Source: Cystobacter fuscus
Lineage (GTDB): Bacteria; Myxococcota; Myxococcia; Myxococcales; Myxococcaceae
Direction: 5' to 3'
Length of the DNA: 64,000 nt
NCBI RefSeq assembly: GCF_002305875.1
Contig: NZ_CP022098.1
Coordinates: forward strand, 10,354,001 to 10,418,000
In this document: positions 1-8,695 of the stretch, piece after piece
Layout of the letters: every line of letters begins with the position of its first letter
Position numbering within the stretch: position 1 is the stretch's first letter
Program-made: the position numbers and the translations under genes
Notes under the pieces: generated by a model
What the model was told of the DNA's origin: nothing
The model's input: the letters and a program-made list of their open reading frames with translations, nothing else
Databases searched by the model: none

Positions 1-63
1 GCCCCGGCCCGATGGATACGACGCCCCTTCGCGGAGCATCACCCAGACAAAGGAAGGCGAGGC

Positions 64-888
64 ATGAAGCGGATTCTCCTGGCGGTGGTCACCCTCACGT
101 ACGCGCTCGGGTTCTCCACGGGCTGCGCGGCGGGCAAGAAGTTCAACGTGGGGCGCACGGCGGCCTCCCTCCTCATCTCGGATCAACAGGAGAACCAGCT
201 CGGCCTGCAGGTGAAGCAGGAGCTGGAGACGAAGGAGAAGATCAAGTACCTGGAGGACCCCACCGTCGTGGAGTACGTGCGCAACCTCTCCACGGGCATC
301 CTGCAACAGGCCAACAAGGATCGCCCCGGGGTGAAGTGGAAGATCAACGTCATCGATGACCCGAAGACGGTGAACGCCTTCGCCACGCCGGGCGGCTACC
401 TCTACGTGTACACGGGCCTGCTGCTCGCGGCCGAGAACGAGGCGGAGGTGGCCGGCGTCATGGGCCACGAGGCCGGGCACGTGGTGGGCCGGCACTCCGC
501 CCAGGCGATGCTGCTGCAGTACGGCGAGCAGGCCATCGTCGACGCGGCGCTCGGCAAGAACGCCGGGACGGTGTCGCAGATCGCCGCGAGCCTGGCCGGC
601 AATGGCGCGGCCCTGGCCTTCAGCCGCAGCAACGAGACGGAAGCGGACGAGCTGGGCGCCAGGTACATCTCGGCGGTGAACTACGATCCGCACGCCCTGG
701 CCTCCTTCTTCCAGAAGCTCGCGGCCCAGGAGGGCAAGACGCCCGCGGTGCTCAAGTGGCTGAGCACGCACCCGGCGAGCGCCGACCGCGTCGTGCACAT
801 CAACCAGTTCATCCAGCAGAACCGGCTGAAGGGCGCGGAGCTGGGTGGCAGCCAGCTCGCCGCCATCAAGCAGCGCCTGCGCAAGTAG
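64..888 (+). CDS. M48 family metalloprotease, lipoprotein
   Basis: A 274-residue predicted lipoprotein zinc protease. The N-terminus is a hydrophobic signal ending in a lipobox (STGC, Cys21), so it is probably tethered in the periplasm. The zinc motif HEAGH is at residues 135-139, within VMGHEAGHVVGRHS, and a downstream NETEADELGARY segment carries the third zinc ligand Glu, as in the M48 (Oma1/BepA-like) family. The length fits the compact bacterial M48 group without TPRs. By family knowledge it would degrade misfolded envelope proteins; the substrate is not inferable. A purine-rich GAAGGCGAGG sits just before the ATG. It converges with the next gene, with only 9 bp between stops. Confidence 0.93.
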   Translation: MKRILLAVVTLTYALGFSTGCAAGKKFNVGRTAASLLISDQQENQLGLQVKQELETKEKIKYLEDPTVVEYVRNLSTGILQQANKDRPGVKWKINVIDDPKTVNAFATPGGYLYVYTGLLLAAENEAEVAGVMGHEAGHVVGRHSAQAMLLQYGEQAIVDAALGKNAGTVSQIAASLAGNGAALAFSRSNETEADELGARYISAVNYDPHALASFFQKLAAQEGKTPAVLKWLSTHPASADRVVHINQFIQQNRLKGAELGGSQLAAIKQRLRK

Positions 889-897
889 GCACCCGCG

Positions 898-1968
898 CTA
901 CGGCAGGGACGAGCGCTCGGACTCTTCTGATGGGGGAGCCTCGGGTGCCTCGTCCCGCAACTCGGCGGGGGGCTCGATGTCGGTGGGAGCGCGCTCGGCC
1001 ATGCGCCGGCGCCACCGCCAGAAGCCGAGCCGCTCACGCCCCGAGCCTCCCGCCTCCACCTCCGCCTCGCCCTTGAGGTGGGGGGTCTCGATGGGCGGGG
1101 GCCGCCCTTGCGCGAGCGCCGCCTCGGCCTCGGCCTGCTCGAGGATGGCGTTCACCTCTCCTCCGAGGATGAAGATGAGGCCGGTGAGGTAGAGCCACAG
1201 CAGGAGCACGATGACGCCGCCGATGGAGCCATAGGTGACGTTGTAGCGGCCGAAGTGCTCGACGTACTGGGTGAAGCCCCAGGTGGTGAGCAGCCACAGC
1301 ACGCTGGCGATCAACGCGCCGGGGGACAGGAAGCTGTAGCGGTGGCGCACGGCGGGCAGGCGCCAGTAGCACAGGGCGAGCGCCAGCATGACGAGCGCGG
1401 TGACGGAGGGCCAGCGCAACCAGGACCACACGGCGTGGTAGGCGTTGAGCACGTGCAGGTGCTGGGCGATCCATTCCCCCAACCGCCCGCCCAACAGGAA
1501 CAGGGTGAGGGCCACGGGGATGAGCAGCGAGCCCGCCACGGTCATGAGCAGCGCGAGCCCCTGGGTGTGCCACAGGGGCCGGTACTCGGGCACGTCATAG
1601 GCGAGGTTGAGCGCCCGGCGGAACGCGTCCACGCCGCGCGAGGCGGACCAGAGCGACAACGCCAGGCCGAAGGTGACCAGGCGTGGCTGGGTGTCCTGGG
1701 CGATGGAGCGCAGGTGCGCCTGGACCAGCCCCAGGGCATCCGCCGGCATGAGCGGGCCGAGCCGCTCCACCATGGACACCACCGCGCCCCGCTCCAGCGG
1801 CAGGTGGGCCGCGAGCGTCACGACGAAGAAGAGGAAGGGAAAGAGCGCGAAGAGGAAATAGAAGGCGAGCTGCGCCGCGCACTCGGTGACCGCGTCCTCC
1901 TCGATCTCCACCCAGAGGCGCCGGAAGAACTCGCGCCATGTGAGGCTCCTCGGCTTACGCAGTCGCAT
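898..1968 (-). CDS. YihY/virulence factor BrkB family inner-membrane protein
   Basis: A 356-residue polytopic membrane protein. The N-terminal LTWREFFRRLWVEIEEDA followed by AAQLAFYFLFALFPFLFFVV is the typical YihY/BrkB entry, and about six hydrophobic segments follow, ending near the GGEVNAILE motif conserved at the end of the family domain. The last ~70 residues are a charged, Pro/Glu-rich cytoplasmic tail. The frame stays open to 2193, but the ATG at 1968 is chosen because GGGGAAGG lies directly upstream and the added N-terminus looks non-protein-like and would overlap the next gene's leader. The molecular function of the family is unsettled. Confidence 0.9.
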   Translation of the reverse strand: MRLRKPRSLTWREFFRRLWVEIEEDAVTECAAQLAFYFLFALFPFLFFVVTLAAHLPLERGAVVSMVERLGPLMPADALGLVQAHLRSIAQDTQPRLVTFGLALSLWSASRGVDAFRRALNLAYDVPEYRPLWHTQGLALLMTVAGSLLIPVALTLFLLGGRLGEWIAQHLHVLNAYHAVWSWLRWPSVTALVMLALALCYWRLPAVRHRYSFLSPGALIASVLWLLTTWGFTQYVEHFGRYNVTYGSIGGVIVLLLWLYLTGLIFILGGEVNAILEQAEAEAALAQGRPPPIETPHLKGEAEVEAGGSGRERLGFWRWRRRMAERAPTDIEPPAELRDEAPEAPPSEESERSSLP

Positions 1969-2083
1969 TCCTTCCCCAGCACGGGTCTTGGGTTGAGCGA
2001 GCAAGCTAGCCACGAGAAGGGCTCGAGCACCAGTGCCCGGCCCATGCCACGCGGCCTGGAGGCCTGCTACCCTTCGCCCCATC

Positions 2084-2746
2084 ATGCCCATGCTCCCGCT
2101 CGTCCTCCTGCTGACACTCACCGCTGGCGATGACCGGTCCATCCCCCCGGGATGCCGTGAGGACCATGGGACATGCCGCGAGGACTGCACCATCGACTAC
2201 GGCGGCGGCACGACGAAGTACCAGTTGCTCAACCAGTGCATCGCCCGGTGCACCCGGGAGCGGGACGCGTGCACCACCCGCTTCTATACGCTCCGGAACA
2301 CGGCGGGAGATCTGCCCGCCTCCCCCACCGGCTCGGCTCCGGCCTCGGAGCAGTTCGAGGAGCCCTCCAAGCCCACGTCCTTCCAGGACACGGAGCGCCG
2401 GGGCGTCTACCGGGCCAGCGAGGCCGCGCCTCCCGCGGAGTCCGCTCCGGAGGAAACGCCCGCCGCCCCTCCTCCCCCCGCGCCGGCCGAGGTGGAGGAG
2501 AAGCCCGAGGAGGAACCAGCTCCCGCGCCGAAGCCGCCCGCCGAGGAGAAGAAGAGCGCGCCCCCCAGGGGAAAGCGGGAGGAGATCCGCATCTTCGGAG
2601 ACTCCGAGGACACGGCCACGGAGGCATCCAAGGAGAATGCCGCGCCCCACGTGGAGTCCAAGGAGTCCAAGCCAGGCAAGCCCGCGGAGACCCCGAAGAA
2701 GGGCGCCTCGAAGCGGCACTCCGACGACAACTGGTGGAAGGACTAG
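2084..2746 (+). CDS. secreted Cys-containing, Pro/Glu-rich protein of unknown function
   Basis: About 220 residues. The start MPMLPLVLLLTLTAG is a short signal peptide; an upstream in-frame start at 2033 is less likely because it would put a polar stretch ahead of the signal. A small Cys-rich domain follows (CREDHGTCREDC, then CIARCTRERDAC; six cysteines within about 45 residues), probably disulphide-bonded. The rest is low-complexity Pro/Ala/Glu/Lys sequence, likely disordered, ending in a basic tail. It diverges from the BrkB-like gene and its stop overlaps the stop of the DMT exporter by 4 bp. No function is recognised; the exported location is inferred from the signal. Confidence 0.7.
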   Translation: MPMLPLVLLLTLTAGDDRSIPPGCREDHGTCREDCTIDYGGGTTKYQLLNQCIARCTRERDACTTRFYTLRNTAGDLPASPTGSAPASEQFEEPSKPTSFQDTERRGVYRASEAAPPAESAPEETPAAPPPPAPAEVEEKPEEEPAPAPKPPAEEKKSAPPRGKREEIRIFGDSEDTATEASKENAAPHVESKESKPGKPAETPKKGASKRHSDDNWWKD

Positions 2747-3723
2747 GCGCGCTCGAGGCCCTGACGCCCGGGCGCCGTGGGGGCGCTCTGGGTCAGCCGC
2801 ACGCCGACGAGCACCAGGGCGCCGCCGAGGATGAGCTCCCCATGCAGGGACTCGCCGAGCAGGAGCCACGCGGCGAGCGCCGTCATCACCGGCTGGAGGT
2901 TGGAGAAGATGGCCGCGTGTGAGGCGGGCACCTTGGTCAGGGCGTAGTACCAGATGAGGTAGGCCACCACGGACGTGAGGACGGCCAGGTAGGCGATGCT
3001 GCCCAGGGCGGAGGGGCTCGCGGAGAAGGTGCGCGCGGGCTCGAGGACGAAGGGGGCCACGGGCAGCAGCAGCAGGGCGGCGGCCACCATGCTCCACGCG
3101 GTGGAGCGCACCGAGCCATGGGCGGAGGCGAAGGGCTTGCCCTCGGTGGTGAAGGCAACCCACGCGATCACCGCGCCGAGGATGAGCAGATCTCCCAGCA
3201 GCGAGCCGCGCGCCGAGGCCAGCCCCCGCCCGAGCAACAGCACCACCACGCCCGTGAGCGCCGTGAGGATGCCGAGCACCGCGCGCGACGAGGCCCGCTC
3301 CTGCCCGCGCGCGAGCCCCAACAGGTACACGCCCAGCGGCGTCAGCGCGTAGAGCAGCGCCGCGTGGGCCGCGGTGGAGTGGGACAGTCCATGGAAGAAC
3401 AACACCTGGTTGAGCGGGCCCGCGAGCAGGCCGAGCATGAACACGCGGCGCCACTCGGAGCGCGGCGGCAGCTTGGGTCCGGGCGTGAAGGCGAGCAGCA
3501 GGCAGAAGAGGGAGGCGCTGAGCAGGAAGCGCCACATCACCACCGTGAGCGGGGGCAGCTCCTCCATGGCGCGCTTGCCGGCCAGATACGTCCCCGCGCT
3601 GATGACGACTTGCAGGAACAAGGCTGCATAGACCCCGCTGAGCGACTCGCGCTGAGCGGGAACGATCTCGGTGGTGGAGGCCTGCACGCGGCGACACGTA
3701 GCAGATAACCCCTCGCGATTCAC
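2743..3723 (-). CDS. EamA/DMT-superfamily transporter
   Basis: About 326 residues with ten hydrophobic segments arranged as two EamA repeats, as in RhaT/YdcZ-like drug/metabolite exporters. Typical pieces include GTYLAGKRAMEELPPL in helix 1-2, GPLNQVLFFHGLSHSTAAHAALL in the first repeat, and FSNLQPVMTALAAWLLLGE in the second. The start is uncertain: the longest frame begins at a GTG at 3723, and a GTG at 3687 would give a protein without the basic N-terminal dozen residues. Neither has a convincing ribosome-binding site. The substrate cannot be inferred and no partner gene points to one. Confidence 0.88.
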   Translation of the reverse strand: MNREGLSATCRRVQASTTEIVPAQRESLSGVYAALFLQVVISAGTYLAGKRAMEELPPLTVVMWRFLLSASLFCLLLAFTPGPKLPPRSEWRRVFMLGLLAGPLNQVLFFHGLSHSTAAHAALLYALTPLGVYLLGLARGQERASSRAVLGILTALTGVVVLLLGRGLASARGSLLGDLLILGAVIAWVAFTTEGKPFASAHGSVRSTAWSMVAAALLLLPVAPFVLEPARTFSASPSALGSIAYLAVLTSVVAYLIWYYALTKVPASHAAIFSNLQPVMTALAAWLLLGESLHGELILGGALVLVGVRLTQSAPTAPGRQGLERA

Positions 3724-3771
3724 CGACCCGGCCGGCCATCCCGGCCCGCGTGAATGTCACCAGGACAAGTG

Positions 3772-4869
3772 TCAGGAACCGAGGTGCAGCAGGGCCCACT
3801 CGGCAGCATGACGCACGGCTTCGCTCGGATCCTCACGCAGCCGCTCGATCAAGGGCCGGGCCTCCATGCGCCTGGCGGCCCCGAGCGCGTACACGGCGTT
3901 GCGGCGCAGGCCGTCGTACTTGGCCCGGCCGAGCGCGGTGCCAGGAATGAGCTGGTCGTACTGCTCGGGGGTGAGCGCCGCCAGCTCCATCACCCCGAGT
4001 TCGGCGACCGCCCGGGGAACAAAGCGCTTGTTGGAGGTGCTGACGGGCCGGCGGTTGAGGGGGCAGACGTCCTGGCAGATGTCACAACCGAAGACGAGGT
4101 TGTCCATCTCCACCCGGAAGGACTCGGGCACCTCGGCATGGCGGTTCTCGATGGTCTGGTAGGAGAGACAGGCCCGCGCGTCCACCCGGCCCTGGCCGAG
4201 TAGCGCCCCGGTGGGGCAGGACATGATGCACAGGTGGCAACTGCCGCAGCGATCGGCGGTGGGCCCGTCGGCGTACGCGTCCACCTCGGCGTCGAGGACG
4301 AGCACGGCCAGCACCACCCACGAGCCCAGGGGCTCGGTGATGAAGCAGCCATTCTTGCCCACGTAGCCCAGCCCGGCGCGAGAGGCCCACACCTTCTCCA
4401 TCATCGGGCCCGAGTCCACGCTGCCGTAGTCGCGCACCTCGGGGTACGCCTCCTTGAGCCGGCGGCGGAAGGACTTCAGGCTGTCGCGCAGGGTGGAGTG
4501 GTAGTCCCGACCCCGCGCGTAGCGGGCGATGGGCGAGTCCTCCGTCCGAGGCTCCTCGCGGTAGTAGTTGGTCGCGAAGGCGATCACCGTGCGCGCGCCG
4601 GGCAGCAGCAGCGAGACGTCGAGCCGCTCGGCCGTCCGCTCGCCCAGCCAGTCCATGTCGGCGTCGCGGCCCGCCGCCAACCACTCCAGGAGGAAGTCAC
4701 CCGGAATGGGCTCGGCGCGCGCGAAGCCCGCGAGATCGAAGCCCACCTGGGTGGAGAGCTGGCGGAGGTGTTCGGTGGACAGCGGGGGCACGGCTTCTAC
4801 ATAACCCAACCGCCGCGCCCCTTCCGAGATGACCCGCGGGGCTAGGTCGTGGACTTCTCCGGGATCCAC
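3772..4869 (-). CDS. queG: epoxyqueuosine reductase QueG
   Basis: A 365-residue cytoplasmic enzyme that reduces epoxyqueuosine to queuosine in tRNA (GUN anticodons), using cobalamin and two [4Fe-4S] clusters. The ferredoxin-type motifs are visible: CGSCHLCIMSCP and then CDICQDVCP. Upstream are the family's DYHSTLRDSLKSF and GKNGCFITEPLGSW segments that shape the cobalamin pocket. The C-terminus has a HEAT-like repeat (LIERLREDPSEAVRHAAEWALLHL). The start is a GTG at 4869, 28 bp inside the end of the adenosyltransferase gene, implying translational coupling. Pairing with a cobalamin adenosyltransferase fits the B12 dependence. Confidence 0.95.
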   Translation of the reverse strand: MDPGEVHDLAPRVISEGARRLGYVEAVPPLSTEHLRQLSTQVGFDLAGFARAEPIPGDFLLEWLAAGRDADMDWLGERTAERLDVSLLLPGARTVIAFATNYYREEPRTEDSPIARYARGRDYHSTLRDSLKSFRRRLKEAYPEVRDYGSVDSGPMMEKVWASRAGLGYVGKNGCFITEPLGSWVVLAVLVLDAEVDAYADGPTADRCGSCHLCIMSCPTGALLGQGRVDARACLSYQTIENRHAEVPESFRVEMDNLVFGCDICQDVCPLNRRPVSTSNKRFVPRAVAELGVMELAALTPEQYDQLIPGTALGRAKYDGLRRNAVYALGAARRMEARPLIERLREDPSEAVRHAAEWALLHLGS

Positions 4870-5402
4870 TTCACGTCCTCGACGCCCGCCCGGCGATTGG
4901 CCACGCGCGCCATGACGAAGAGCAGGTCCGAGAGCCGGTTGAGGAAGGACAGCACGTCATTGGACGCCTCGCCCTCGCTGAAGGCGGTGACCACGCGGCG
5001 CTCGGCCCGCCGGCACACCGTGCGCGCCAGATGCAGCGCGGCGGCCGCCTGGACGCCCGCGGGCAGGATGAAGTGCGTCATGGGGGACAGTTCGCCCTCG
5101 AAGGTGTCGATCGCCCGCTCCATGTCCGCGATCCACTCGCTCTTGAGCGGGGGAATGAAACCGGAGGCCTTGGTACCGGGAGGCGTGGCCAGCACCGCCC
5201 CCACCGTGAAGAGCTGCTCCTGCAGGCGCTGGAGCAGGGCATCCAGGTCGCTCGGCATGGACAGGGAGCGCGCCAGCCCCAGCGAGGCGTTCAGCTCGTC
5301 CACCTCACCGTAGGCGTCCACGCGCAGGCTGTCCTTGCGGACCCGTCCTCCACCGAACAGGCCCGTCTCTCCCTTGTCTCCAGTCTTCGTATAGATCTTC
5401 AA
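4842..5402 (-). CDS. cob(I)yrinic acid a,c-diamide adenosyltransferase, PduO type
   Basis: A 186-residue ATP:cob(I)alamin adenosyltransferase that makes adenosylcobalamin. The N-terminal KIYTKTGDKGETGLFGGGRVRKDS is the PduO-type ATP-binding signature, followed by the VDELNASLG helix; RRAERRVV and LNRLSDLLFVMAR are the characteristic C-terminal helices. The start is taken as a TTG at 5402, putting the GDKGET motif at the usual position, with GGAAGGG about ten bases upstream; the longer frame from 5492 would run into thyA and adds non-conserved residues. It overlaps queG by 28 bp, so the two are probably one transcript. Confidence 0.93.
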   Translation of the reverse strand: MKIYTKTGDKGETGLFGGGRVRKDSLRVDAYGEVDELNASLGLARSLSMPSDLDALLQRLQEQLFTVGAVLATPPGTKASGFIPPLKSEWIADMERAIDTFEGELSPMTHFILPAGVQAAAALHLARTVCRRAERRVVTAFSEGEASNDVLSFLNRLSDLLFVMARVANRRAGVEDVKWIPEKSTT

Positions 5403-5485
5403 AAGCGTGTTCCCTTCCGTTGGACAATCGGCACCGCACCTGGCGGAAATTCGCGCCCGGGGGGGCCGTGGGCTAGGAGAAGTCC

Positions 5486-6280
5486 ATGACACCCTACCTC
5501 GCCCTGCTCGAGCACGTCCTGCATCACGGCACGAAGAAGAGCGACCGCACCGGCACCGGCACGCTGAGTGTCTTCGGCCATCAGATGCGCTTCGATCTCA
5601 CACGGGGCTTCCCCCTGGTGACGACGAAGAAGCTCCACCTCAAGTCCATCATCCACGAGCTCTTGTGGATGCTCGCGGGCGGCACGAACGTGCATGCGCT
5701 CCAGGCGCACGGCGTCACCATCTGGGACGAGTGGGCCGACGCCGAGGGCAACCTCGGCCCCATCTACGGCCACCAGTGGCGCTCCTGGTCCACGCCCGAC
5801 GGGGGCGCCATCGATCAGATGACCCAGCTCGTCGAGGGGCTGAAGAAGAACCCCGACTCGCGGCGTCACCTGGTGAGCGCGTGGAACGTGGCGGACCTGG
5901 GCGCCATGAAGCTGCCGCCCTGTCACATCCTGTTCCAGTTCTACGTGGCCAACGGGCGGCTGTCCTGCCAGCTCTACCAGCGCAGCGCGGACATCTTCCT
6001 GGGCCTGCCCTTCAACATCGCCTCCTACGCCCTGCTGACGATGATGGTGGCGCAGGTGACGGGGCTCGAGGCCCATGAGTTCATCCACACCTCGGGCGAC
6101 GCGCACCTGTACCTCAACCACGTGGAGCAGGCACGCGAGCAGCTCCAGCGCGAGCCCCGACCCCTGCCCCGGATGACGCTCAATCCGGCCGTCCGCTCGC
6201 TCTTCGACTTCAAGTACGAGGACTTCACACTCAGTGGGTACGAGCCCCACCCCGCCATCAAGGCACCGGTGGCCGTATGA
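5486..6280 (+). CDS. thyA: thymidylate synthase
   Basis: 264 residues, the standard length for bacterial ThyA, which methylates dUMP to dTMP with methylene-tetrahydrofolate. Family landmarks are present: the [18 protein letters not shown] loop, the phosphate-binding [11 protein letters not shown] segment, and the catalytic cysteine in [12 protein letters not shown]. It also has the [20 protein letters not shown] substrate helix. The ATG is preceded by AGGAGAAGTCC. It overlaps the downstream dihydrofolate reductase gene by 4 bp (ATGA), the classic folate-recycling operon, and diverges from the adenosyltransferase gene. Confidence 0.98.
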   Translation: MTPYLALLEHVLHHGTKKSDRTGTGTLSVFGHQMRFDLTRGFPLVTTKKLHLKSIIHELLWMLAGGTNVHALQAHGVTIWDEWADAEGNLGPIYGHQWRSWSTPDGGAIDQMTQLVEGLKKNPDSRRHLVSAWNVADLGAMKLPPCHILFQFYVANGRLSCQLYQRSADIFLGLPFNIASYALLTMMVAQVTGLEAHEFIHTSGDAHLYLNHVEQAREQLQREPRPLPRMTLNPAVRSLFDFKYEDFTLSGYEPHPAIKAPVAV

Positions 6281-6753
6281 TGCTGTCGGCCATCGTGGCG
6301 ATGGCGTCCAACCGCTGCATCGGCCGGGACAACACCCTGCCCTGGCGTCTGCCGGCGGACCTCCAGCGCTTCAAGCGGCTCACCCTGGGACACACGCTCC
6401 TCATGGGCCGCAAGACGTACGAGTCCATCGGCCGGCCGCTGCCCGGCAGGACGATGCTCGTGGTGACGCGTCAACACGGTTGGGCCCCCGCGGGCATCGA
6501 GGTGGCGCACTCGCTGGAGGAGGCCCTCGCGCGGGCACGCGGCGACGAGGTCTTCCTCGCCGGGGGCGCGCAGCTCTACGAGCAGGCGATGGACCGGGTG
6601 CGTCGGCTGTACCTCACGCGCATCGATCGCGAGTACGAGGGCGACACCTTCTTTCCCGCCGTGGACCTGTCCACCTGGCGCCTCACCGCCGAGGAGTCCC
6701 ACCCGGCCACCGACACCACGCCACCCTTCGCCTTCCTCACCTACGAGCGGTGA
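6277..6753 (+). CDS. folA: dihydrofolate reductase
   Basis: 158 residues; reduces dihydrofolate, the by-product of the ThyA reaction, with NADPH. The sequence shows the N-terminal [26 protein letters not shown] (Met20-loop region), catalytic Asp in LPADLQRFK, the GRKTYESIG cofactor loop, and [13 protein letters not shown] near the C-terminus. Length and motif order are those of chromosomal type I DHFR. The start overlaps the thyA stop, so it is translationally coupled to it. Confidence 0.97.
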   Translation: MMLSAIVAMASNRCIGRDNTLPWRLPADLQRFKRLTLGHTLLMGRKTYESIGRPLPGRTMLVVTRQHGWAPAGIEVAHSLEEALARARGDEVFLAGGAQLYEQAMDRVRRLYLTRIDREYEGDTFFPAVDLSTWRLTAEESHPATDTTPPFAFLTYER

Positions 6754-6820
6754 TGACTCCCGGTTTTGATTCTGACTCGCAACATTGAGAATATGTGGGC
6801 GGACTGGTAGAGGGTGGAGC

Positions 6821-8695
6821 GTGAAGCGCACCGGTCTACTGCTGCTGTCCCTGCTGCTCGCGGCGCCGTTGGCCACCGCCGCCGAGAGCGAGTCCGAAGC
6901 GCGCACCTGGCACCGCCTGGTGGGCATTCTGCAATACCTGCAGGCCGACTACCCGGCGGCGGTGGAGTCCAGGTCGGACTTCGAGCTGGCCGAGCAGCGC
7001 AGCTTCATCGCCGAGGCCACCGACGCGGCGCGCGAGCTGGGACGCCCGGGAGAGACGTTCCTCGCGCGGCTGGAGGAGATCAAGGCCCGGGTGGACAAGG
7101 CCGAGGATCCCGAGGGCGTCAGCCAGGACTGCGGGGCGCTGGTGGAGGACCTGGTGCTCGCGGGGGGACTGGCGCGCAGCCCGCGGGTGCCGCCGGACCT
7201 GAAGGTGGGCGAGCGGGTCTACCTGGAGAGCTGTGCGGCCTGTCACGGCGCGGACGGGCGCGCGGAGGTGCCCATCGCCCGGACGATGGAGCCCGTCCCC
7301 ACCAACTTCCATGATCCCGAGGTGATGGGCGGGCTCACGCCCTACAAGGCCTTCAACACGGTGGGCTTCGGCGTACCGGGCACGCCCATGCCGGGCTTCC
7401 CCACCCTGAACGAGGAGGAGCGCTGGGGCCTGGCCTTCTATCTCTTCACGCTCCGCCAGCCCGCGTGTGACGCCGTCCCGCCGCGCGTGTCGCTGGAGAA
7501 GCTCGCCAACTCCACGGACAACGAGCTCGTCCAGGCCTACGGGCAGGAGCACCTCGCGTGCCTGCGCCGCAAGATGCCCGACGTGGACGAGGAGCGCGGC
7601 CTGCTGGTGACGCGCGAGTACGTGGAACAGGCGCTCAAGCTGGGCGCCTCCGGCGACATGCTGGGCGCGCGCAACGCGCTCCTGGACGCCTACCTCAAGG
7701 GACTGGAGCCGGTGGAGGTGACGCTCCGGGCGCGCAACCCCGACCTGGTGCTCAAGCTGGAGAAGGCCTTCCTGGACACGCGCGTGGCCGCCGAGCGCAA
7801 GAGCCCGCACCTCCAGGACGAGGGCCGTGTCCTCCTGTCGCTGCTGGACGAGGCGCGCCGGGACAGTGGCGAGACGATGAGCTTCCTGTCCGTCATCTGG
7901 ATCACCCTGCTCATCCTGCTGCGCGAGGGCTTCGAGGCGACCATCATCATCGCCGCGCTGCTGGCGATGCTGCGCAAGATGCAGGCGCCCGAGTACGCGC
8001 GCGTGGTGCACCTGGGCTGGGTGTCCGCGCTGGTGGTGGGGGCGCTCGCCTTCATCTTCGGCCGGCACCTGATGAACGGGGCCAACCGCGAGATGCTCGA
8101 GGGCATCGCCGGGCTCGTGGCGGTGGCGATGCTGCTGTACGCGGCGCTGTGGCTCAACGCGCGCGCCAACATGAGCAAGTTCATGGGCGAGCTGCGCGAG
8201 AAGATGAAGGGCGCGCTGGGCCGCGGCAGCATGATGGGCCTGTTCGCCATCGCCTTCACCTCGGCGCTGCGCGAGAGCGTGGAGACGGCCATCTTCCTGC
8301 AAGGGCTCGCGCTCGACTCGGCGTCGGGCGTGGCCTGGGGGTGCGCCGCGGGCGCGGTGGCGCTCACCGTGCTCGTCCTCTTCGTCAACCGCGTGGGCTA
8401 CAAGCTGCCCATGAAGACGCTCTTCAAGGCGTCCACCGTGCTGCTGGTGACCACCGCCGTCATCCTCCTGGGCAAGGCGATCCGCGCGCTCCAGGAGGTG
8501 GCCCTGGTGCCCATCCACCCCATCCGCTTCGTCACCATCGATCTGCTCGGCATCTACCCCGACGCCATGTCGCTCATCCCCCAGGCGGTGCTCACCGCCA
8601 TTCCGCTCGCCCTGCTCATCATCAAGCGGCGCGGCGGCGGAGCGGCGAGCCTGGCGGACGCCTCGTCCCAGGCCGAGGCTCAGGCCGGGAAGTAG
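6821..8695 (+). CDS. FTR1-family iron permease with N-terminal cytochrome c domain
   Basis: About 624 residues. A signal peptide (KRTGLLLLSLLLAAPLATAA) leads a periplasmic part with one heme c site, CAACH in ESCAACHGADGRA, then helical sequence. The C-terminal third has seven hydrophobic segments with the two REXXE iron-path motifs of FTR1/EfeU permeases: REGFE in ITLLILLREGFEATII and RESVE in SALRESVETAIFL. It resembles bacterial FTR1 proteins in which the ferroxidase role is supplied by an attached redox domain, so ferrous iron may be oxidised by the heme domain and passed to the permease (inference). The start is a GTG at 6821, after GGTGGAG and at the head of the signal peptide. The stop overlaps the convergent gene by 16 bp. 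Confidence 0.9.
   Translation: MKRTGLLLLSLLLAAPLATAAESESEARTWHRLVGILQYLQADYPAAVESRSDFELAEQRSFIAEATDAARELGRPGETFLARLEEIKARVDKAEDPEGVSQDCGALVEDLVLAGGLARSPRVPPDLKVGERVYLESCAACHGADGRAEVPIARTMEPVPTNFHDPEVMGGLTPYKAFNTVGFGVPGTPMPGFPTLNEEERWGLAFYLFTLRQPACDAVPPRVSLEKLANSTDNELVQAYGQEHLACLRRKMPDVDEERGLLVTREYVEQALKLGASGDMLGARNALLDAYLKGLEPVEVTLRARNPDLVLKLEKAFLDTRVAAERKSPHLQDEGRVLLSLLDEARRDSGETMSFLSVIWITLLILLREGFEATIIIAALLAMLRKMQAPEYARVVHLGWVSALVVGALAFIFGRHLMNGANREMLEGIAGLVAVAMLLYAALWLNARANMSKFMGELREKMKGALGRGSMMGLFAIAFTSALRESVETAIFLQGLALDSASGVAWGCAAGAVALTVLVLFVNRVGYKLPMKTLFKASTVLLVTTAVILLGKAIRALQEVALVPIHPIRFVTIDLLGIYPDAMSLIPQAVLTAIPLALLIIKRRGGGAASLADASSQAEAQAGK

Noticed and set aside
6754-6820. Possible Fur box (TGAGAAT-like) before the iron permease
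   Set aside because: Only one weak half-site; too little to call, though iron regulation would be reasonable.
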